Source: Cranoglanis bouderius (lineage: Eukaryota; Chordata; Actinopteri; Siluriformes; Cranoglanididae). Taken from it: DNA of 64,000 nt. The notes beneath the pieces are model-generated. The model did no database searches, was not told the origin of the DNA, and saw nothing but the letters and a program-made list of their open reading frames with translations. The stretch is taken from positions 9,256,013-9,320,012 of the forward strand of contig CM042565.1 of assembly GCA_023630585.1 (NCBI GenBank), given 5' to 3'. The translations under genes and the position numbers were made by a program. Below, piece by piece: positions 26,214-36,314 of this stretch. Numbering within the stretch: the stretch's first letter is position 1; each line of letters opens with the position of its first letter.

Positions 26214-29200
26214 TTGCAGTTATTAGAATATTTTGCATATGTTGATACCAGCAAGCAAGCACAACATCTAGTTAAAGCCAGGTAGGTTTTATAAGGCTCC
26301 TGCAGCATGATATCGAGCCCGTCAGTACCAGCCCTTTTCATCTGTGTGTGCGCCAAATCCTCAGCACCTGGGCTTGACAGGTGGCCACAAACAAGCTCAT
26401 TCACACACCACCCCAGAGAACAGCTGAGAATGACGGCAGCCTCATATACACAAATAAAGACAAACACACACACACACATAACTGACTGTTCTTTTAACTT
26501 TCAACTCTTTTGACTTGCTCAGGTAATCAGGAAGTTGATGAAGAAGGAGTTCACCCTGGAGTTTTCTCGCGACAGGAAGTCCATGTCTGTGTACTGCACA
26601 CCCACTAAGGCCGGCTCCCAGAGCAAGATGTTTGTTAAGGTACGAACCCTCCTTAACTACAAGCCAGCTGGTCTGCCTCACTAACAAGACACGAATAATA
26701 AATATATACACATTTCTGTCATGATTGTTTACTGCATTCAACATTTCCAGATTATACAGATAAGAATAAGTCACGGGGGTCCAGAGTGGTGCAATATCGA
26801 AGTGTTTGCTCAGTTGTCGGGAGGTTGCTAGCTTGAATCCCGGTGATGCCGTGGCCGGGAGAGCAAAACTGTCCATGTTTATGGGTGGGAGGGATGGTGC
26901 ACACTCTCTCCCCTGTCACTTACAGCAACAGTACTCAGTCGTGGGTATCTGTGAACTCATGTATGCAGAAGAGGGGGGATAGTGTGTGTGTGTGCGTGTT
27001 CCTTAGACTGTGTGTTACACTGCCCTGTGATGCAGCATGAGCAGCAGTTCAAGAAAAAAAAGAAGGGAAAAAAACGGTTGGTTGGCTTCCTGTGTCTTGG
27101 AGGAAGCACGTGTTTGTGTGAGGAGAGCTGGCCAGTGGGTGGCCAAATTGGGGAGAAAATGTGGGGTTGATGAATGTTGATGATTAAACGAACAAACAAA
27201 TAAAGAAAGAACGTCCTGACTTTCCTGCAGTATTAAAAATGATTAAAATGTTTATATTTTAAATTTCTAAATGCATTCATGCACACAGCATTGTAGTATA
27301 TAATAAACATTACACACAATAATTTTCCACTTTTTCCACTAGTCCTAACAAAAAAACATTCTTTATAAAGAATATTAACCAGGAATATTATAAATAAATA
27401 GAAATTGAAAAAATGTTTTGTTTTTTTTTTAAATTTTTTATTTGCTCTCGGTCCCCATGAATTCTGTTAACTTTAACCATTCCCTCTTTAACTGGGGTAT
27501 AAATATGAGGTTGCACCCGAGTAAAATCTCAGTGTCATCCATCACCATGTGTAAGGTGTCGGTTTACCCTCTATTGTGTGCCATGATCTTGATGTTTGTT
27601 ACAGTTTTGTTTAATAATCCCATTTATTATTGTATTTACAGTATGGTAGATGCTCTACTCCAGCAGTTACAAAATAATGGCACTAATATAACACTGGAAG
27701 TTTCATAGCTGTGCTAGTTGAGGTTAACGTTATCATAGTGCTCTTGATTAGACAAGCAAAAGCAACTTATAATATGAATTAAAAGGTTAAAGCATTAATA
27801 GCAATAAAATGACTTTCTCTTAAGTATGTACTTGCATGTATTTTTCAGGCCTGATAGAGGGATTCAAATCTGTGGACTGTGGAAAAGGCTTACACTCCAG
27901 AAATTATATATATATATATATATATATATAATAACACCAGGACAAAAAAAATAAAAACCTAGTCTACCCCAATAGGGTGTAGTGTGAAGTGCTCATAAAA
28001 GTAAATTTGCTCTGCCTGTTAGTGCAACATTTTCCACTTTCACTTTCAAAATCCACTTTTTGTTATATTCCAAAACGTTCACACAATATTTTACAAAACA
28101 TATAATATGATGCATAGTCTCGAGCTAATGTGCTTTATAACTCATGTAAAGGCATTTCACGCTCTCTTCCTCATGCACATATGCACTTCCTTCTCATCTT
28201 CTCATGTCTCGTTTTGTCTCCACCTTTCTCTGATAGGGAGCGCCGGAGAGCGTGATTGAGCGGTGTACACATGTACGAGTGGGCACGGGGAAGGTGGAGC
28301 TGACTACGGCTGTGAAGGAAGAACTGCTGGGGACGATCAGAGAGTGGGGCATGGGCAAGGACACACTGCGCTGTCTGGCACTGGCCACACGGGACACACC
28401 CCTTCGCAAGGAGCAGATGGACCTGGAGAACTCGGCCAAGTTCGCCGAGTATGAGGTCAGGGAACGGGAAAGTGTGTTTGTAAATGAGTGTGTGTGGAAT
28501 TGTAAGCGTTTTTTCCCGTTATTTCACAATTACAGGAAATACAGCCTTTCTTTTTTTTTCTTTTTTTTTTTTTTTTTTTGGTTTTTGATGGAGTATGCAA
28601 AACTTTTAATGATGCATGTTTTAGATCTTATTTCAAAAATCTTATGATTGCAGTATTTTAGAAAAAAAGTGCCAGTACTTCTGGCCTTCTCTTTAAAAAG
28701 TTTAAAAATTTTCTGAATAGACCTGTGTTGCTTTTTTCTGTAAGGCAATTCATAAGACTTACAAATATTCAACAGAACTGTATCACTGCTTGATTTTGAG
28801 TTTTTCCTGTGTGATTTTGTAGGCGGACCTAACCTTCGTCGGTTGCGTGGGCATGTTGGACCCACCTAGGAAGGAGGTGATCGGCTCAGTGAAGCTGTGC
28901 GGCAATGCAGGCATCCGCGTCATCATGATCACTGGAGACAACAAGGGCACGGCTGTGGCCATCTGCAGGCGCATCGGGATCTTCTTGGAGGATGAAGACG
29001 TGGAGGGCAAGGCATACACGGGTCGTGAGTTTGACGACCTCTCCCTCGAGGCACAGCGAGAGGCAGTGAAACGCGCACGCTGCTTCGCTCGCGTCGAACC
29101 CGCACACAAGTCCAAGATCGTGGCCTACCTGCAGTCCTTTGACGAGATTACAGCCATGGTGAGAGCGAGAGAGAGTCTGACTTCACCTGTAATCAGGGCT

Positions 29201-32054
29201 GTCGGGATTATTACATAATTGACTGACCACGAATATTTGAGCTGACAGCGATCATCCAAATTCAGTTACAGTGCAGCAAATAGAAGGAGAATTAGCTGAG
29301 CTTTCAACATTTGGGTGAAGGACTAAATAGCTGATCTGTGGGACTTGCTCTGTGTTTGGTTATTTAATAAATGCATTTATTGCATATACTTGCATATTGG
29401 GGAAAAAATACTTCAAAAGTGAACGTAAAAATATTTTAGCTATATACTTGTTCTTTCTTTTTTAAAATAGATGATCGTTAAAACGCTTGGATGAAAACAA
29501 AATGGTGTAGGGGTTTTAAGGAAAGACAGTTTTAAAAAATGGTATTTAAAGTAAATATTTTTAAAAAAAAATCATTTTAAGTTTAGTAATACATCTTTGT
29601 ACTTTTGCATTTTAACAGTGAGTGATAAGACAAAAATATCATATAATGATTCTTGAATATGATTCAGCAATACAGTAATGCTACATTAAAAATAAGCTGT
29701 TATAAATAATAAAATAAAAATAACATTTTGTTTATTTCAAAAATTTGCATAAAAGAGGGAAAGATGTTACAGATTAAGTACAAATCACATCAGCTGCTTC
29801 CAGTCAATTTGTAATTATTATATATTTTTTTAATTTAACAAAATATCACAGTATCCCTCGATATCTCAGAAAGCATGTTTTGACATTGTCATGATATCAG
29901 TACTATATCATCATATCACCCAGCAAAGGACCTGATCATGTTAGAGAGTAGCTGTTGGAATAAACAACATGGCTTTAGGCCTAGCTGCAAACACAAGCAC
30001 AACATCACAGCTTTGGTTACACTTTATTTTCAAGCCCAATGAATGAGTCCAATAATTTGAAAAGAAAACTAGTCCAATTTGCAATATCTGCTAACTCACC
30101 CAACCCCAGCTGTAGTTCCTTTTCCCGTGCCGTAACTATCAACGTGATAGTGCCAGATGCTTCGCAGTAGAGGTCAACCGATAGTGGATTTTACAGATAC
30201 CAGTAATTAAGTTGGGCAGTACCTGCCGATAACCGATTAATCAACCGATTGTTTTTAAAATTGATACTGAATGAAAATATAACACTCAAAGTAAAATGTT
30301 GCTGAACTTTCTTGCAAAAATAAACAGTATTGACTGTACCATGAAAATGTACTGTACTTTTTAAAATGAAATAAATTTAGAATTATCAATGTATATTAAC
30401 TATTAATAAATATTAAAATAAATAAAAGATATACATCCAAACTGAACCAAAAAGTAATACTCCAAATAATAACTAATAGACACATCCAAAATGAATAATA
30501 ATAAAAAAAAAAAAAACACTTCAAATAACACAAAAAAATTTGTAAGCGATAGTTTTTATTTTGCCTCTAGAGGTCACTCTCGTACTGTATAACGACAGAG
30601 GACCTTCTCAGCCGCTCCCGTAACGGTGGCAACCGGGAAAACCTATCGGTGTGGATTTTTGCCGATAACTGATGGTTCCAGCAACCGGTTATCGGTGCCG
30701 ATTGATCATCAAAATCGATCAATTGGTAGACCTCTACTTCACAGTAATAGACAGTGTGGGCTGTTTTGTAGCTAAAGTATTATATCGTTATTATATTGTT
30801 GCCTTCCAATCATTAGACTTGTACTGGAATATTGGCATAAAACTGACAGTTAAATTGTTAATCACAACTCATCAGCTAAAATCACATGATTGTGACAGTT
30901 GTGTTGCTGCATGATATTTTATCCCAGTGACAAACATGTATTCAATCTAGCAGACCTGGTACCAAAGTTATTCTTGGACTTCTTCTTCATGCTACCTGGG
31001 CATTTTAAACTCCTAGAAATAAATGCAAGCTAAGAAATGTTTTCGGTAATTACCCCCAAATTGACTAAAATACAAAGTCACAAAGGCTTGTGTATCCCAA
31101 CGTGCCTCACTGATTTCTGTTCCCAGCATTGCTCAGGACCTACAGTTCTCAGCTGGATTTATCTGACAGATAACATGAAAATTGTAATATTGTGGTGGAC
31201 AGCTAACTTGCTATGGGGAAATTGTTTTAAAAAAACAAGCTTAACTTAAGCTTAAGGGTTGTTGTAGGTTAAGGCATAGCAGTTAAACACATCTCAGTGG
31301 AAATCTGTCTAATCAGGGTTTGATCACATCGGCATATTGAAAATGTTAGAATCCACTACCCAGCTATTAGCCCATAATTAACCTCCACTTCCTGACTTGC
31401 GCCATCTCTCTCAGACCGGCGATGGTGTGAACGACGCCCCCGCTCTGAAGAAGGCTGAAATTGGCATCGCCATGGGCTCAGGCACAGCCGTGGCCAAATC
31501 CGCCTCCGAAATGGTGCTCTCAGACGACAACTTCTCCACCATAGTGGCTGCTGTGGAGGAGGGCCGAGCCATCTACAACAACATGAAGCAGTTCATCCGC
31601 TACCTCATCTCCTCGAACGTGGGAGAGGTCGTCTGGTGAGTCAAAATATAGTCTGTATGAAAGGCCCTGACCGCTTCACACCACCTAAAGTCTAACACTG
31701 TTACATTTAAGTGATTCAGACTGAGCTGGAGCTGAATCATAATTCCATGGGTTGTCAAACTGTTTGCAGCCAGAGACATTTTCTGGTGTAAAAAATCCAC
31801 AAATATCCAAATGATTGTAGCACACATTTATTTTATTAATATAATCCAGCTGTTCAAGATTTAATACATTAAACAATCATGTACCATTGTGTTTATTTAC
31901 TGGAGACAATAGAGCTTTTATTCTACCCACAGAAACACAAACCAGTTAAGATGTACTTTTAATACAGTTTTTTAAAATCATATAAAAACAACAAACATTT
32001 TTTTTCAAGTTTTATTTATTGATTTAGAATCAAGTAAACATTATATCTGCTTGG

Positions 32055-32088
<34 letters not shown>

Positions 32089-35000
32089 AAGTTATGGAGC
32101 TATAAAGGAAACCAGTTCAGTTCAGTGTTATTTACATAGTCAGCACGTACAGGATTTCGCAGTTTTTATTTGGTGATTTCTGCAGCCAAAAATGCTTGAT
32201 TTTGCTGTGGCTTGTTTCAGAATTGAAATTGCAATCGCAAGAAATTGTCTTTCACAGTGCTGTTTGCTGGTAAATGAGACTTTTAGCTGTGCTCATGTTC
32301 GACACACATGAATCAGAGATGGCTTTGACGGAATACGTGTTGAATGTGATGACGTCACATGACGCGTCCTGGCCAAAATCTGCGATAATTTTGAAAAATT
32401 TGCGGGATTTGCTTGATTTTGCATATATTTCTGCGATCGCAAAATCGTGAAATCCTGGAGGGATTGCATAGTGCTTTAAGCACAACCCATTTTCACACTG
32501 ATTATTGCATTATTTAATTTGTGTTTAGTTAGCGTTTACATAGCCTTTACATTTTGGCTCGTACAATTTCTCATCAAATATGTTCACACCCACAAACGAC
32601 AACAATAGTGGTTGACACACACCACAGTAGACAAACTATAGGTGACATGAGCAACTTGTTACCTGCTAGTGTGAATTTAGTAAGCCTAAATCATAATTGT
32701 GTATTTTGTATTTGTGTAAGTTGTGCATACACTGAAGTCAGAACACTGAACTTTATACCATAAATCTAGTATATATCCATTGTGCTCATTTTGTATACAT
32801 TTAGATAAAATATATTCGATGTGTATGTGTGTGGCCATCTGCATGTACTTATTCATACACTGTCATGTGTGTGCACACTTTTTTTCCACTAACATTCACC
32901 TTCACTCTGTTCTCTTGTTACCCTTCCAGCATCTTCCTGACTGCCATCCTGGGTCTTCCCGAGGCTCTGATCCCTGTGCAGCTGCTGTGGGTGAATCTAG
33001 TAACAGACGGTCTGCCTGCCACAGCGCTGGGCTTCAACCCCCCTGACCTGGACATCATGGTGAAGCCTCCTCGCAACCCCAAAGAGCCACTAATCTCCGG
33101 TTGGCTTTTCTTCAGATACCTCGCCATCGGAGGTGAGATGTGCTGTTGTGTACATTGTTCTTACAGACTAATACACTCGTGTGTAAATAGCTAATTGGAC
33201 TGTTATGTTGTCCATGATTACTTAGCTGGTATTCAGTGTTTGTTTTCATAAAGCCCGTGAAGTGACATGGTGGTTACTTTTTAATAAGGTGTGGCCACAA
33301 ATGATTATAGTAAGCCTGTGAGATTCTCAAGATCTGTTTGCTGGACACAAAACAGTGAGACAGAGAAATAAGTTGGACTGCTATGCATCATGAGTCACGC
33401 ATAAAGACATGCTGGAGTTACAGGTTTCCAATCCTGGTCCTGGAAAACCTTCTGTCCTGCACATTTGTGTGTTGTTCCAGCTCGAACACACTCGGTTTTA
33501 CTCAGGGAAAACACTAAAATGTATAAGTATAGGTGTATTCAAGGACCAATGTTAGGAATCTGTGCTTTCAGCAAATTCTCAACATGAATAGACTTTAGTA
33601 GATCAAATATTTAACTGGTATGACATGTAGTATGTCTGTATGACATCCCTAAAGTGTATTAATTTGTGGGCTCAGGTTATACAACAAAATAATTCATGGC
33701 CACTTAGTTTGTGGCTTTGAAATAAGAACTTATGGCCCTAATTTAAACAGCGGATACGGGGGTTTTACTGTAATCCACTTTGGGGTCGTAACTTATGACA
33801 TGGATTCTTTTCCTAACACAGCAGATGCTGTCGTGTTTTATTCTTTTATATAACGTCATCCTGAAGTGTTTTAGTGCTTTTATACCACAGTGATTTTCCA
33901 GTGATTACAATGTAAATGTATTAAAGAATGTCACATTGTTGTTTAAATCATTTATAGTTACTTTTAATGTTGTAGAACTTCCACGAGACAAGTTAATCTA
34001 ATTAGTCCTATTTTATTGAGTGGCATCAAAAAGCTAAAGTGTGCTAACACTGGACATTTTGTTCGTCTGATGAATGAGAGCTGCCCCTGTGTTTAGCATT
34101 TACTTGCTGGTTTTTTGTTCAGGGTATGTGGGACTGGGAACAGTTGGTGCTGCCACCTGGTGGTACCTGTATGATGAACATGGCCCACAGGTGTCTTTCC
34201 ACCAGCTGGTGAGTTCATATGATAAACTTTATTTAAATACATTGTTAAACAAAATAGCACATTGAGAGCATTATGTGCCATCATGATTGACCATTCAAAG
34301 AATCATATCAGTTCAGTTTAGTGAGTTAATTCAATTCTATTTATTTCCCTTTATTCTTTATTAGTTCTCTTTTATTAGATCAGTTTATAGTTGTATAGTA
34401 TGGTAAACTCAAGTCTAGTAGTTTCTGGTCTAGAGAAAAGGTTCCTGCAACTATGACCCAGCACTTGTGTGGAACATCATACTGATAACTGTGATATCAT
34501 TATGAATTAATTTAGTTTAATCCTGCGTTTGGTGCTGATGTGGCCTTACCTCACCGCTCCTGTGGCGTGTGTTTCTGTGCAGCGTCACTTCATGCAGTGT
34601 ACTGAGGACAATCCCATGTTCAAGGACATCGACTGTGAAGTGTTTGAGTCCCGCTATCCCACCACCATGGCCCTCTCTGTGCTCGTCACTATAGAGATGT
34701 TTAACGCACTGAACAGGTGGGGAATATTGCCATAGACCTAATCAGGGAAACAGTTTAACCTGTGGTACAGAGAATTGAGATAAGATAAACTGCAATTATT
34801 ATTCAATTATGTTTATTAAGATATTTATTTGGAGATACAACAGACTAGTTTATGTGTATGCCTTCTTTCAGTCTTTCAGAAAACCAGTCTCTGCTGAGGA
34901 TGCCTCCATGGGTTAATATCTGGCTTTTGGGAGCCATCTTGCTCTCCCTGTCTCTCCATTTCCTCATATTGTCTGTGGAACCGCTACCAGTAAGTGTACA

Positions 35001-36255
35001 GTGCAGATACACACTCGTCCCATCATCCTGTCTTTCTTTTATTTAAAGAGACATATATTGAGGTAGAACTACACCAGATTACTGGTCTTGTTCTAATTTA
35101 GTCTGCCTTTTCCCCATCTGTCCTCCTCCTCCTCCTCCTCCTCCTCTCTCTCAGCTGATATTTCAGGTCACTCCTCTCTGCTGCTCCCAGTGGATCGTCG
35201 TCCTCAAGATCTCCTTCCCTGTCATCCTCTTGGACGAGGCGCTCAAGTACATCTCCCGACACCATTTAGAAGGTGCCTTATATGCACAGACGCGTTGTGT
35301 AATCTTCTGGCAATCCAATTATGGTCATTTTACAGGATAACGGCAAGCTTAGATTAGATCATACAATAACACCAAGATTAGATAAGATCATGCATTTTTA
35401 AATTGTTTATATATGCAGTACTGTGCAAAAGTTTTAGGCACATGCAAAAAAATGCTGTAGGGCAAAGATGCCTTCAAAATAATGCAATTAAATGTTTCTA
35501 CATTTAAAAAAAGATACCGTAAAGAGCAGTAAACAGTAGTAAATGAAACAAAGTCCATATTTGGTGTGACATAAAAAATAAAAATAGTAGTCTCCGGTAC
35601 AATTAGTGCAGTTTTATAAGGAAATGAGCTGGTAAGTTTTATTGAGGATCTTGCAGAACCAGCCACAGTTCTTCTGGAGACTTTGACTTTCTCACTTGCT
35701 TCTTGTTTTTGCAGCAAAACCCAGCAGCCTTCATTGTGTTTTTTCTTCACGGTATTTTTGCTCTAGAGCATTTCTTTGCATGTGCCTAAATCTTTTGCAC
35801 AGTACTGTATATATAGTTGTCTAAGCCATTTTATTAACAGCAAATACGATGGTGTGGATGTCAAATTCTTTGCCTTATTTTTAATGAATTTTTAATGTTT
35901 TCATTCAAACAGAAGGAGGACTTAACCCTGCAAGCCCATTTATACCATCTGCACTATGCACTTAATGATTTCAGGCACATTGTACATGCATGCGGTCAAA
36001 GACTCAAATGAACGCTTTTGGAATTATTCGTAAAATCTTGGATTTGCTAAGCGCCATATGAAGAATGGGACCCAAAGGGCTTAAGATTGACTTGTAAACC
36101 CTCTCAAGACATTTCTGTTTGATATTTGTCAGAAAGGCCAAATTATAGCTAAGAATCAGGCTAGAAAGCCTGCAGTGTATGTTTAGAATAAGCTCCTGGA
36201 TCCTTACCAACACCTACTCAGCTGCTCTTTGTCTTAGGTAGCAAGTCATTCTCTC

Positions 36256-36314
<59 letters not shown>

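Noticed and set aside
31397..31639. Exon 15 protein ending in VVW
   Set aside because: The W arises from reading into the donor. Splicing to 32930 restores the C of VVCIF.
35388..35750. 120-codon minus frame near the last intron
   Set aside because: It lies within the inverted-repeat element at 35416-35807 and lacks transposase catalytic motifs.
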